A DNA stretch of 64,000 nt from assembly GCA_964394715.1 (NCBI GenBank), contig CAYMYR010000004.1, positions 16,209-80,208 of the forward strand, written 5' to 3'. Shown here piece by piece: positions 7,725 through 16,095 of the stretch. The position numbers were made by a program, and so were the translations under genes. This DNA is from UBA8904 sp964394715. Its GTDB lineage: Bacteria > Desulfobacterota > Syntrophia > Syntrophales > Smithellaceae. Below the pieces are notes generated by a model, which had not been told where the DNA came from, searched no databases, and was given only the letters and a program-made list of their open reading frames with translations. The stretch's first letter is position 1; every line of letters starts with the position of its first letter.

Positions 7725-9962
7725 ATGGCTTTGTTGATTCAATTTAAGCATAAATGTAAAATTGCTATTCTGGCGATTTGCATTGTTCTGTTTTCATCGA
7801 GCAGCCTTGTAGTGGCTCAGGACTTCAAGGTCCCTGAAGACGGTCCGGTGAAGATTGAGGCGGATACTCTTTCCTATGATAACGAAAAAGATATTTATTC
7901 AGCCAAAGGCAATGTCGTTATTCATTACGGTGACGGCGTTTTAACCTCTGACACTGCCGAATATGACCGCAAGAATAAACTTGCAACTGCAGAGGGAAAC
8001 GCAATTTTAAAGATGGCTGAAGACTCGCTCGCGGGTGATAAAATTGTAGTAAATGTAGAAGACAAAACCGGAGTGGCCTATAATTCCAAGGTTTTTTATG
8101 CGCGTAATCATTTTTACATAAAAGGCGACAGGATCGAAAAAACAGGGGCGAACAGTTACTATATTGAAAAACCTCTGGCAACAACCTGCGATGGAGACAA
8201 CCCTGACTGGCAACTGGCCGGTTCTAAAATGAAAGTTACACTCGAAGGATATGGCTGGGTGAACAGCGCCAGGTTTCTGACGAAGGGTTTTCCGGTGTTA
8301 TATTCTCCCATGGTTGCGTTTCCCGCGAAAACAAAACGGCAATCAGGCTTTCTCTTTCCATATCTTGCCTATTCGAGGGATAAACATGGCATTGATATTG
8401 AAATCCCGTTTTTCTGGGCGATCAATCCACAGATGGATGCGACCTTGTACACTCGCTACATGGAAAAACGAGGATTGAAGCAGGGCGTGGAATTCCGCTA
8501 TTTTGCAGGCACCAAGTCGTTTGGAACGATTTATATGGACTATCTGGAGGACAACAAAAGTGTGAATGACACGTTTGGAACGACGCAGCACCGCGACTGG
8601 CAGGGCATGCACCGTCGGTGGTCTTATTATATCAATCATCAGACAACTTTTGATCCGCAATTCTATTTCCGGGCGGATTTGCGGCGTGTTTCCGATTCCT
8701 GGTATTTCCGTGATTTCAATTCCCATAATTACTATTTAACGAATTACGCTGCGACGGAGAACGACCCGTTTCGAAAAGTTCCCTTTCAGGCAAACGAGTC
8801 TCTGCCTTTTCTGGAATCGTCCGTCCGCCTGTTTAAGGGATGGAACAATTACAATATCATGGCCCGTATAAGTTCAGTTGATAATTTTACAACCGCAAAT
8901 AATGAAGGCACCCTGCAAAGATATCCCGAAATCATTTTTACCGGTATTAAACAGAGGGTATTCTCCACACCGTTGTATCTGGAGTTTGAGGGCAATTATG
9001 ACTATTTTTACCGGGGTCAAGGTCAGAAAGGTCATTATCTTGATTTTGCACCGACCCTGTCCATGCCCTTTGCAGTTTCCAAATATGCGAAAATTGTCCC
9101 GCAAATAAAACTGAGAGAACTATACTGGAATCGTGACGATTCGGGAGCAGATTCTGAAAACCGGAGCGGCAACCGCACGATCTATAATGCAGGTGTATCC
9201 GCAAGCAGCAGACTTTCCCGGGTCTTTAATGTTAACATTCAGAACTGGGAGAAATTACGACATGAAATCAAACCGGAAGTTTTTTATTCCTATATTCCGG
9301 AAATCCGGCAGCACAATCTTCCTGATTATTTACCAAGAAGCTACACGCTGCTGGATAGTTTTCTGCCCAATGATATATTTTATACAAACGCCCTGCAGCA
9401 GCAAAACGCGGTTGCGTGGGCCCTTACCAATACGCTGACCGCCAGGATAAAAAGCGCAAATGGTGAGCGCAGCTACCTGGAACTATTACGTTTCAAACTG
9501 TTTCAGGTCTATGACATTAATGAATACAGAAGAGACGTGAGCGGTTCGGCCACGGAAAATCGTCCCCTGTCTGATCTCGGTATGGAGCTGAATTTCGCAC
9601 CACACCCCTATGTTTCCTTTTCTGCCCGCAACCGGTACAGTCCTTACGACGGTTGGAAACAAATGAACTATGACCTGAGTCTCCGAGACTGGCGCGGCGA
9701 CAGACTGATATTCGGCTACCGCTATACACTTGATACCATCGAAGAGATCAACGCGGACTTCAGGGCGGTCATTACAGACAACCTGACGGGCCGGCTTGTT
9801 CTCCGTCTTGATCGTTTCAACAACCGGACGGTTGAAACCACGGTCGGCCTGTTCTATTCAAAACAATGCTGGGGCGTGGGGGTGGATTATACCAGATCGT
9901 ACAATGATGACACCGTTATGCTGAAAATATCATTGGCGGGATTAGGTATGTTAGGGATTTAA
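7725..9962 (+). CDS. lptD: LPS-assembly outer-membrane protein LptD
   Basis: Beta-barrel that, plugged by LptE, inserts lipopolysaccharide into the outer leaflet. There is a signal peptide over residues 1-31 (cut after VVAQ region), then an OstA/LptA-like beta-jellyroll (residues 40-150) with the repeated pattern AKGNVVIHYGDG and AEGNAIL, then a long barrel rich in alternating aromatic strands. At 745 residues it has the usual size. The mature protein has just two cysteines, C155 in the periplasmic domain and C715 near the last strands, matching positions expected for one domain-to-barrel disulfide. Start is the ATG after AAGAAGGTTA. Presence of LptD indicates an LPS-bearing outer membrane. 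Confidence 0.9.
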   Translation: MALLIQFKHKCKIAILAICIVLFSSSSLVVAQDFKVPEDGPVKIEADTLSYDNEKDIYSAKGNVVIHYGDGVLTSDTAEYDRKNKLATAEGNAILKMAEDSLAGDKIVVNVEDKTGVAYNSKVFYARNHFYIKGDRIEKTGANSYYIEKPLATTCDGDNPDWQLAGSKMKVTLEGYGWVNSARFLTKGFPVLYSPMVAFPAKTKRQSGFLFPYLAYSRDKHGIDIEIPFFWAINPQMDATLYTRYMEKRGLKQGVEFRYFAGTKSFGTIYMDYLEDNKSVNDTFGTTQHRDWQGMHRRWSYYINHQTTFDPQFYFRADLRRVSDSWYFRDFNSHNYYLTNYAATENDPFRKVPFQANESLPFLESSVRLFKGWNNYNIMARISSVDNFTTANNEGTLQRYPEIIFTGIKQRVFSTPLYLEFEGNYDYFYRGQGQKGHYLDFAPTLSMPFAVSKYAKIVPQIKLRELYWNRDDSGADSENRSGNRTIYNAGVSASSRLSRVFNVNIQNWEKLRHEIKPEVFYSYIPEIRQHNLPDYLPRSYTLLDSFLPNDIFYTNALQQQNAVAWALTNTLTARIKSANGERSYLELLRFKLFQVYDINEYRRDVSGSATENRPLSDLGMELNFAPHPYVSFSARNRYSPYDGWKQMNYDLSLRDWRGDRLIFGYRYTLDTIEEINADFRAVITDNLTGRLVLRLDRFNNRTVETTVGLFYSKQCWGVGVDYTRSYNDDTVMLKISLAGLGMLGI

Positions 9963-10044
9963 TGGGGTTATCTCCCTTTGCGACCCAAAAGAACCGTGTC
10001 GATACGATCCATTTTAAAATCAGCATTTGATTCAAATATTTTCC

Positions 10045-10073
10045 TTGACAAAAGAAAGGGAATTGCATAGTTT
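10045..10073 (+). promoter_or_regulatory. Probable promoter of the rplM-rpsI operon
   Basis: A perfect TTGACA at 10045-10050 lies 59 bp before the rplM start. The -10 is weak: CATAGT at 15-bp spacing or TAGTTT at 17-bp spacing. Position in the gap between lptD and rplM supports a promoter here. Confidence 0.5.
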
Positions 10074-10108
10074 GCATCTTTAAATTTTTAGTAAAGTGAC
10101 GGTTTATT

Positions 10109-10537
10109 ATGAAGACATTTTCAGCGAAGGCAGAAGAGACAAAGAAAGACTGGTATGTAGTTGATGCATCCGGAAAAGTGTTGGGAAGACTGGCCAGTGA
10201 GATCGCCCTGCGCCTTCGGGGCAAACATAAAGCCATTTATACACCGCATGTCGATACAGGCGATTTTATTGTGGTGGTCAATGCCGAAAAGATCATCCTG
10301 ACCGGTAAAAAGCTTACGGACAAAATCTATTATTCCTATTCCGGATATCCGGGAGGGTTAAGAGAAACGGCTGCCGGAAAGATGCTTGCGGAAAAACCGG
10401 AAAACCTCATTCGCATTGCTGTAGCCGGAATGATGCCCAAGAATAACCTTGGCAAAAAGATGCTGAAAAAACTGAAAATATACAGCGGCAATGCGCACCC
10501 GCATGACGCTCAGTGTCCAAAGACCCTGGCGGTTTAA
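10109..10537 (+). CDS. rplM: 50S ribosomal protein L13
   Basis: Early-assembling protein of the large ribosomal subunit that binds 23S rRNA. The 142 residues match the E. coli length exactly. Conserved blocks are visible: WYVVDASGKVLGRLASEIA at the N-terminus, GKHKAIYTPHVDTGDFIVVVNAEK in the middle (bridging short stretch), and the C-terminal MLPKN-like patch MMPKNNLGKKMLKKLKIY. It forms the usual two-gene operon with rpsI, 48 bp downstream. A promoter-like TTGACA precedes it, and the leader between promoter and start is short. Confidence 0.97.
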   Translation: MKTFSAKAEETKKDWYVVDASGKVLGRLASEIALRLRGKHKAIYTPHVDTGDFIVVVNAEKIILTGKKLTDKIYYSYSGYPGGLRETAAGKMLAEKPENLIRIAVAGMMPKNNLGKKMLKKLKIYSGNAHPHDAQCPKTLAV

Positions 10538-10585
10538 TCTGCGCCGGTCGATGATTGATTGATTTTATTTTATTTGGGAGAAGCC

Positions 10586-10978
10586 ATGACAGTACAACGA
10601 TTTTATGCAACCGGTAAAAGAAAAAGCGCTATTGCGCGTGTCTATATGAAGTCAGGGAGCGGGAGTATCGTAGTCAACAAAAGAAACTACGAAGAGTATT
10701 TTTCCCGTCCCAGCCTGAAGATGATCATCCGGCAGCCTCTGGAAATCACCGGTAAGCAAGACCAGTTCGATTTTTATGTTAACGTAAGTGGCGGCGGCGT
10801 GGCAGGCCAGGCCGGTGCCGTGAAACACGGAATTTCCAAAGCGCTTCTGGGGTATGACGCCGAGTTGCGTTCCATTTTGAAGAAGGCGGGATTTCTGACG
10901 CGTGATGCCCGCATCAAGGAACGGAAGAAATACGGCCAGCCGGGAGCCCGCAAGAGATTCCAATTTTCCAAGCGCTGA
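10586..10978 (+). CDS. rpsI: 30S ribosomal protein S9
   Basis: Small-subunit protein whose C-terminal tail reaches the P-site tRNA. The start is placed at the ATG opening MTVQRFYATGKRKSAIARV, which gives the canonical 130 residues and has GGGAG upstream; an in-frame ATG nine codons earlier (10559) would add residues not seen in the family. The conserved C-terminus ending KRFQFSKR is intact, including the terminal basic residues that contact tRNA. Cotranscribed with rplM and closed by a terminator directly after the stop. Confidence 0.97.
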   Translation: MTVQRFYATGKRKSAIARVYMKSGSGSIVVNKRNYEEYFSRPSLKMIIRQPLEITGKQDQFDFYVNVSGGGVAGQAGAVKHGISKALLGYDAELRSILKKAGFLTRDARIKERKKYGQPGARKRFQFSKR

Positions 10979-10984
10979 TCAAAC

Positions 10985-11014
10985 AGGGGGGGCTTTCAGG
11001 CCTCCCTTTTTTTT
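10985..11014 (+). terminator. Terminator after rpsI
   Basis: Hairpin AGGGGGGGCT / AGGCCTCCCT with a 3-nt loop, one wobble and one mismatch, followed by T8. It ends the rplM-rpsI operon; argC starts 10 bp after the T-run. Confidence 0.75.
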
Positions 11015-11024
11015 GGAGTTTTTT

Positions 11025-12065
11025 ATGGCAATTCAAGCAGCAATTTTCGGGGCCAGTGGATACACGGGCCAGGAGCTTATTCGGATTTTATCCGGTCATC
11101 CGCAGGTGAATCTGGTGGCGGTTACATCCAGGCGATATGCCGGACGACCGGTGACGGAAATTTATCCTTCACTGTCCGGTATGACTACCCTGACCTATTC
11201 AAATTCAACTCCACAGGAGATTTCCAATCTTTGCGATGTGGCTTTTCTGGCCCTGCCGCACGGTGTTTCCATGGATATCGTGCCCGTGTTCATCAACGCG
11301 GGCAAGCAAGTCATCGATCTTTCCGCCGATTATCGTCTGAGGGACCTTGCTGTTTACGAAAAATGGTATGCAAAACACAGCAGTGCCGATCTTTTCGGAC
11401 AGGCTGTCTACGGTCTTCCTGAACTTTACCGGAGTGAAATTAAACAAGCCCGGTTGATAGCCAATCCGGGTTGTTATCCAACCAGCATTATTCTGGGACT
11501 TGCGCCGGTTTTGAAAAACAAGCTTGTGGATATATCCACGATCATTGCTGATTCGGCATCCGGCGTGAGCGGTGCGGGAAGAGATCCTCAGGTCACTTCG
11601 CTGTTTTGCGAAGTGGACGGAGGGTTCAAGGCCTACAAGGTGGGAAAGCACAGGCATACGCCGGAAATCGAGCAGGAATTGAACAAACTGGCAGGGGCTG
11701 ATTTTGCGATTACTTTTACACCGCACTTATTACCGGTGAAAAGAGGTATCCTGAGTACGGTTTATGCAACGCTTAAGACGGATATTACGCTTGCCGACCT
11801 TCACACAATGTATACGTCTTTTTATGAAGAAGAAAAATTTGTTCGGATATGTCCGGAAGGGACGTACCCCAACATTTCCTCTGTTTGCGGGTCAAATTAC
11901 TGCGATATCGGTCTGGTTCTGGATTCGAGGACGAAACGGATCATTATTATTTCCGCTATTGACAATTTAGTCAAGGGGGCGGCCGGCCAGGCCGTTCAAA
12001 ACATGAACCTTGTCTGTTCTCTGGCGGAAGACAGCGGTTTGAATGTGCCGCCGCTTTATCCCTGA
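11025..12065 (+). CDS. argC: N-acetyl-gamma-glutamyl-phosphate reductase
   Basis: NADPH-dependent enzyme of arginine biosynthesis that reduces N-acetylglutamyl phosphate to the semialdehyde. The start is the ATG opening MAIQAAIFGASGYTGQELIR, a Rossmann glycine pattern at residues 9-15, preceded by TTGGAG; a longer in-frame extension into rpsI is not credible. The catalytic cysteine is C150 in NPGCYPT, and HRHTPEIEQ holds the conserved histidine. The 346 residues match the single-domain ArgC type. Other arg genes are absent from the window. cysS begins 14 bp later, so the two are likely cotranscribed. Confidence 0.95.
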   Translation: MAIQAAIFGASGYTGQELIRILSGHPQVNLVAVTSRRYAGRPVTEIYPSLSGMTTLTYSNSTPQEISNLCDVAFLALPHGVSMDIVPVFINAGKQVIDLSADYRLRDLAVYEKWYAKHSSADLFGQAVYGLPELYRSEIKQARLIANPGCYPTSIILGLAPVLKNKLVDISTIIADSASGVSGAGRDPQVTSLFCEVDGGFKAYKVGKHRHTPEIEQELNKLAGADFAITFTPHLLPVKRGILSTVYATLKTDITLADLHTMYTSFYEEEKFVRICPEGTYPNISSVCGSNYCDIGLVLDSRTKRIIIISAIDNLVKGAAGQAVQNMNLVCSLAEDSGLNVPPLYP

Positions 12066-12079
12066 AGAAAGTGGTAAAA

Positions 12080-13552
12080 ATGCCTCAAAGATTATTTAAT
12101 ACGAAAACAAGAAAAAAAGAAATCCTGCAGCCGGTCAGGGAAGGTGCCGTCGGCATGTATGTCTGCGGGATCACAGCATACGATGTCTGCCATGTCGGTC
12201 ATGCCCGCGCCGCGGTTGTATTCGATGTTGTTTTTCGCCATTTAAAAGCACACGGCTACAACGTGACGTACGTTAAAAACTTTACCGACATTGACGATAA
12301 AATCATTGATCGGGCAAATAGAGAAGGTGTTGATATCGCCCGGATCACCGAACATTACATCAAACTCCATGACGAGGATATGGCTGCACTCAATGTTTTA
12401 ACGCCCACGTTAACGCCCAGGGCAACTGCGCATATGGCGGACATGATTGACCTGATTGCAATTCTGGAAGATAAAGGCATAGCCTATGCAGTGGACGGAG
12501 ATGTGTTTTTTGCGGTTGACAATTATCCGGCATACGGCGGATTGTCCGGACGTCATCTGGATGAAATGATGGCCGGTGCACGTGTGGACGTCAACGATAA
12601 GAAAAGAAACCCGCTTGATTTTGTTCTCTGGAAAAAGAGCAAGGAAGGCGAACCTTTCTGGGAAAGTCCGTGGGGCAAAGGCAGACCGGGCTGGCATATT
12701 GAGTGCTCGGCCATGAGCCGGAAGTATCTCGGTGAAACATTCGATATTCACGGCGGCGGTGAAGACCTCGTTTTCCCTCACCACGAAAATGAAATTGCGC
12801 AATCCCAGGCGGCAACGGGGAAACCTCTGGCCAATTACTGGATGCACAATGGATTTGTGAAGATTAACGCGGAAAAAATGTCAAAGTCCCTGGGGAACAT
12901 TTCCCCGATACGGGACATTATCAGGCACTACCATCCGGAAGTCCTGCGTCTGTTTATCCTTCAGAGTCACTACCGGAGTCCTGTGGATTACTCTGACGCG
13001 GCGATGAAGGAAACCAGGACAGCCCTGATTCGCTGCTATTCCGCTCTTCAGTTGATGAAAGAAACAAAGGATAAATTGGGCTCCCGGAGTGGTGGCAGTC
13101 TTCAGATTGATCAACCCGGTCATGTGGACAAATTAGAGGAGCTGAGAGATAAATTTAACGAAGCTCTTGACGACGATTTTAATACGGCACAAGCTTTGGG
13201 CTATGTTTTTGAAACTGCCCGGTTGGTCAACAATATCAATGCCGTGGAAAAGAGGATGGCACCGGGAGCTAAAAAGATCATATTGGATACTGCGGCGAGT
13301 GTTTTCTCTCATTTTGGCGATGTGCTGGGTATTTTTCAACAAGAGCCAGATAGCTTCTTTCTGGCTGATCGTGATATTGAAGCCGACAAACGTGGTTTGG
13401 ATGTATCCCGGATAGAGATGATGATCACGGAAAGGCAAAAAGCCCGTGCAGATAAAGACTGGAACAGGGCTGACGACATTCGGCGGGAACTGGCATCTCA
13501 GGGCGTTATTTTAAAAGATTCGGCAGATCATACGACATGGCTGATTGAATAG
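12080..13552 (+). CDS. cysS: Cysteinyl-tRNA synthetase
   Basis: Class I aminoacyl-tRNA synthetase that charges tRNA-Cys. The HIGH motif appears as HVGHAR and the KMSKS loop as EKMSKSLGN. Zinc ligands are visible in YVCGITAYD, in HIECSAMS and in HHENEIAQS. The DALR-type and C-terminal anticodon-binding region follow (residues 330-490). The ATG at 12080 (MPQRLFNTKTRKKE) is preferred over the GTG three codons earlier because family members start there; it gives 490 residues. Likely cotranscribed with argC. Confidence 0.95.
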   Translation: MPQRLFNTKTRKKEILQPVREGAVGMYVCGITAYDVCHVGHARAAVVFDVVFRHLKAHGYNVTYVKNFTDIDDKIIDRANREGVDIARITEHYIKLHDEDMAALNVLTPTLTPRATAHMADMIDLIAILEDKGIAYAVDGDVFFAVDNYPAYGGLSGRHLDEMMAGARVDVNDKKRNPLDFVLWKKSKEGEPFWESPWGKGRPGWHIECSAMSRKYLGETFDIHGGGEDLVFPHHENEIAQSQAATGKPLANYWMHNGFVKINAEKMSKSLGNISPIRDIIRHYHPEVLRLFILQSHYRSPVDYSDAAMKETRTALIRCYSALQLMKETKDKLGSRSGGSLQIDQPGHVDKLEELRDKFNEALDDDFNTAQALGYVFETARLVNNINAVEKRMAPGAKKIILDTAASVFSHFGDVLGIFQQEPDSFFLADRDIEADKRGLDVSRIEMMITERQKARADKDWNRADDIRRELASQGVILKDSADHTTWLIE

Positions 13553-13637
13553 ATAACGGCCTTCATTATTTTTGCCGTCCGTCCTTGCAGGTCTTCTTAA
13601 TATTTTTTTCCTGGTTTCATGAAAGTTATGGAAAAGA

Positions 13638-13651
13638 ACCATTATAATGGT
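13638..13651. promoter_or_regulatory. Perfect 14-bp palindrome containing TATAAT, upstream of ctpA
   Basis: ACCATTATAATGGT lies 62 bp before the ctpA start and contains a consensus -10 (TATAAT at 13643-13648). No good -35 is seen 17 bp upstream. It may be a -10 element covered by an operator for a dimeric regulator, or chance in an AT-rich gap. Confidence 0.35.
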
Positions 13652-13713
13652 ATATACTTAATTTTATTAGTATCATATGTAATAAAACATATCTTTACCG
13701 TGTGAGGCACATC

Positions 13714-15036
13714 ATGAAAAACATATCTGCTAAAGGATTGGTATTTGCCATCGCAATCCTCAGTCTTTTTGTTGTTTTCTGGAATTCTTCGGACAGCCTG
13801 GTTTCCGCAAAGGAAAAAAATATCTATAAGGAAATTAAAACCTTCAACGAGGTTTTGGACATGGTTCAGAAGAATTATGTTGATCAAGTGGATTCCTCCT
13901 CGTTAATTCAGGGGGCGATAAACGGTATGATCAAAACGCTGGATCCGCATAGCGCGTTTATGACCCCTGATGTATACAAGGGACTGGAAGAGGAGACACA
14001 GGGGCATTTTGGAGGCATAGGCATCGAGATTACCCTGGTGAAAGATGTGTTGACCGTTGTGTCTCCTATTGAAGATACACCCGCTTATAAAGCGGGGGTG
14101 AAATCCGGAGATCAGATCATCAAGATTGACGGCAAAACCACAAAAGATATCTCCATGATGGAAGCCGTAAAAAAGCTGCGCGGCAAGAAGGGTACGAAAG
14201 TGACCATCACGATTACGCGGGAGGGTATGATCAAACCCCGAAATATCGTTCTGACCCGCGCCGAAATTCAGGTTCATAGTGTGAAGTCAAAAACTTTCGA
14301 TAATAATATTGGATATATACGCATCTCTTCCTTCAATGAAAAAACCGCAGCCGATCTTCGTAAAGCCCTTGCCGACGTGAAAGTAAAATCGGATCCCATG
14401 CAGGGGCTGGTTCTGGATTTGAGAAACGATCCGGGAGGACTTTTAAATCAGGCAATTGAAGTATCTGATATGTTTTTAAGATCGGGCGTTATCGTTTCCA
14501 CGCGCGGACGAACGAAAAGCATGGAGACCAGGATGCAGGCCAAGGATGACGGAGCCAGGGAAGTGACGGTTCCCATGGTTGTTCTTGTGAATGAAGGTAC
14601 AGCGAGCGCAGCGGAAATTGTAGCCGGAGCCCTTCAGGATAATGGACGTGCGTTGATTTTAGGAACCCAGACATTTGGCAAGGCGTCCGTACAAACCGTG
14701 ATCCGCCTTGAAGACGGATCGGCGCTAAAATTAACAACCGCCCGGTATTATACACCCAAGGGCAGGTCCATCCAGGCTGAAGGAATAAAACCGGATCTGA
14801 TCGTAAAACTGAAGAAGCCGACGAAGGATACGGAGGATAATCAAGCCGACGAGATGATGCGGGAAAAAGATCTTGAAGGTCACATCCTGCCTTCCGGAGA
14901 AGAAGACAGGGAAACAGAGGACCGTAAAACAGACAGCTCAAAAGAAATGGAAGATCTGGACAAAGACAATCAGGTGAGGACAGCTGTTGATATTTTAAGG
15001 GGCTGGCATATGATGAAAAAGAATCTGGCCAATTGA
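13714..15036 (+). CDS. ctpA: Carboxy-terminal processing protease (S41 family)
   Basis: Envelope serine protease that trims or degrades periplasmic proteins from their C-termini; in other proteobacteria family members act on cell-wall hydrolases. A signal or anchor segment covers residues 7-28, then a PDZ domain (residues 85-165, GGIGIEITLVKDVL and AYKAGVKSGDQI), then the peptidase core with the catalytic pair S298 in EGTASAAEI and K323 in TFGKASVQT. The last 60 residues are acidic and charged, probably disordered. The ATG after GTGAGG is chosen over a GTG four codons earlier. Followed by a divergent polysaccharide deacetylase, the classical ctp-yibQ neighbourhood. Confidence 0.93.
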   Translation: MKNISAKGLVFAIAILSLFVVFWNSSDSLVSAKEKNIYKEIKTFNEVLDMVQKNYVDQVDSSSLIQGAINGMIKTLDPHSAFMTPDVYKGLEEETQGHFGGIGIEITLVKDVLTVVSPIEDTPAYKAGVKSGDQIIKIDGKTTKDISMMEAVKKLRGKKGTKVTITITREGMIKPRNIVLTRAEIQVHSVKSKTFDNNIGYIRISSFNEKTAADLRKALADVKVKSDPMQGLVLDLRNDPGGLLNQAIEVSDMFLRSGVIVSTRGRTKSMETRMQAKDDGAREVTVPMVVLVNEGTASAAEIVAGALQDNGRALILGTQTFGKASVQTVIRLEDGSALKLTTARYYTPKGRSIQAEGIKPDLIVKLKKPTKDTEDNQADEMMREKDLEGHILPSGEEDRETEDRKTDSSKEMEDLDKDNQVRTAVDILRGWHMMKKNLAN

Positions 15037-15062
15037 TGTGTTTTTTTTGAGGCGAACCAAAC

Positions 15063-16064
15063 GTGGCCGCGAAAAAGAAAAAAAATAACAAAAAATTTTT
15101 GAATGCGTTTTTAACAGTCTTGATCGTTGCATCTGTTGCCGCGATTTTATACGTGAGTTTTTTTCATAGGGAAGAAAAGGGTTTACAGCCGGCGGTGAAA
15201 AAGCAATCAACGCAGCAGAAGGTCTTCTCCAAAGAAAAATCGCAGACGCCGACCCGGGCCAAAGAGGTAAAGGAAAAGGAAAAAACCAGTGACTCTTCCG
15301 TGTCGGAATCTGCGGTCGAGCAAAATACGAAGAAAGAAAAAATTGTTGTTGCCAAGATTGTGCCGCCCCGGTTAGCCGTCAAGCAGGTGGCCATTATTAT
15401 TGACGATATCGGCTATGACATGAAACAGGTGCGGGATCTTTTGAATATTGACGCGGATATCACATTTGCCATTTTACCGCTTCTACCCCATTCACGTGAA
15501 GCGGCGGAAACTCTGCATAGAGCCAACCGTGAAACCCTGCTGCACCTGCCGATGGAACCACTTTCCTATCCGAAGGAAAAGCCCGGCGCAGGGGCTCTTT
15601 TTACGGAGATGAATGATGCGGAAATTCTGTCACAGCTGGAAAAAAATATGGCCAGCGTACCTTATGTTTCCGGTGTCAATAACCACATGGGTTCCAAATT
15701 CATGGCTGACGAAGAGAAGCTAACGCCGGTTTTCAGGCAGTTGAAGAAAAAGGGGTTGTTTTTTATTGATTCACGAACGACCCCTTCATCTAAAACCCCG
15801 TCGGCTGCTAAAAGAGTTCATTTGACTGTCGCGTCGCGCAGGGTCTTTCTGGATAATGAGAGGGACTATCAGAAGATCTATCAAATTCTGATGAATGTGA
15901 TTGAGACACCGGCTGGCGGAGCGCCGTTGATCGTGATTGGCCACCCCTATCCGGAAACAATCCGGGCGATCAGGGACGCCAGCAAAGTTTTTCGGGAGAA
16001 AGGTGTTTCCATCATTCCCGTATCAAAACTGATCAAGACGGCCTCTTCGCAAGGCGTATCCTGA
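15063..16064 (+). CDS. Divergent polysaccharide deacetylase family protein (YibQ-like)
   Basis: The protein starts at GTG with GAGGCG upstream. A lysine-rich start and one membrane segment (about residues 14-34) anchor it in the inner membrane. A charged, low-complexity linker (residues 40-95) leads to a periplasmic domain with the family signatures VAIIIDDIGYD, FAILPLLPHS, LHLPMEP and NNHMGSKF, and a closing VIGHPYPETI. The fold is related to NodB-type deacetylases, with DD, H and H positions that could bind a metal. The biochemical role of the family is not firmly known. It sits 26 bp after ctpA. Confidence 0.87.
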   Translation: MAAKKKKNNKKFLNAFLTVLIVASVAAILYVSFFHREEKGLQPAVKKQSTQQKVFSKEKSQTPTRAKEVKEKEKTSDSSVSESAVEQNTKKEKIVVAKIVPPRLAVKQVAIIIDDIGYDMKQVRDLLNIDADITFAILPLLPHSREAAETLHRANRETLLHLPMEPLSYPKEKPGAGALFTEMNDAEILSQLEKNMASVPYVSGVNNHMGSKFMADEEKLTPVFRQLKKKGLFFIDSRTTPSSKTPSAAKRVHLTVASRRVFLDNERDYQKIYQILMNVIETPAGGAPLIVIGHPYPETIRAIRDASKVFREKGVSIIPVSKLIKTASSQGVS

Positions 16065-16095
16065 TGATATCTGAATTGAAAGCAGCTGTGCTCTA

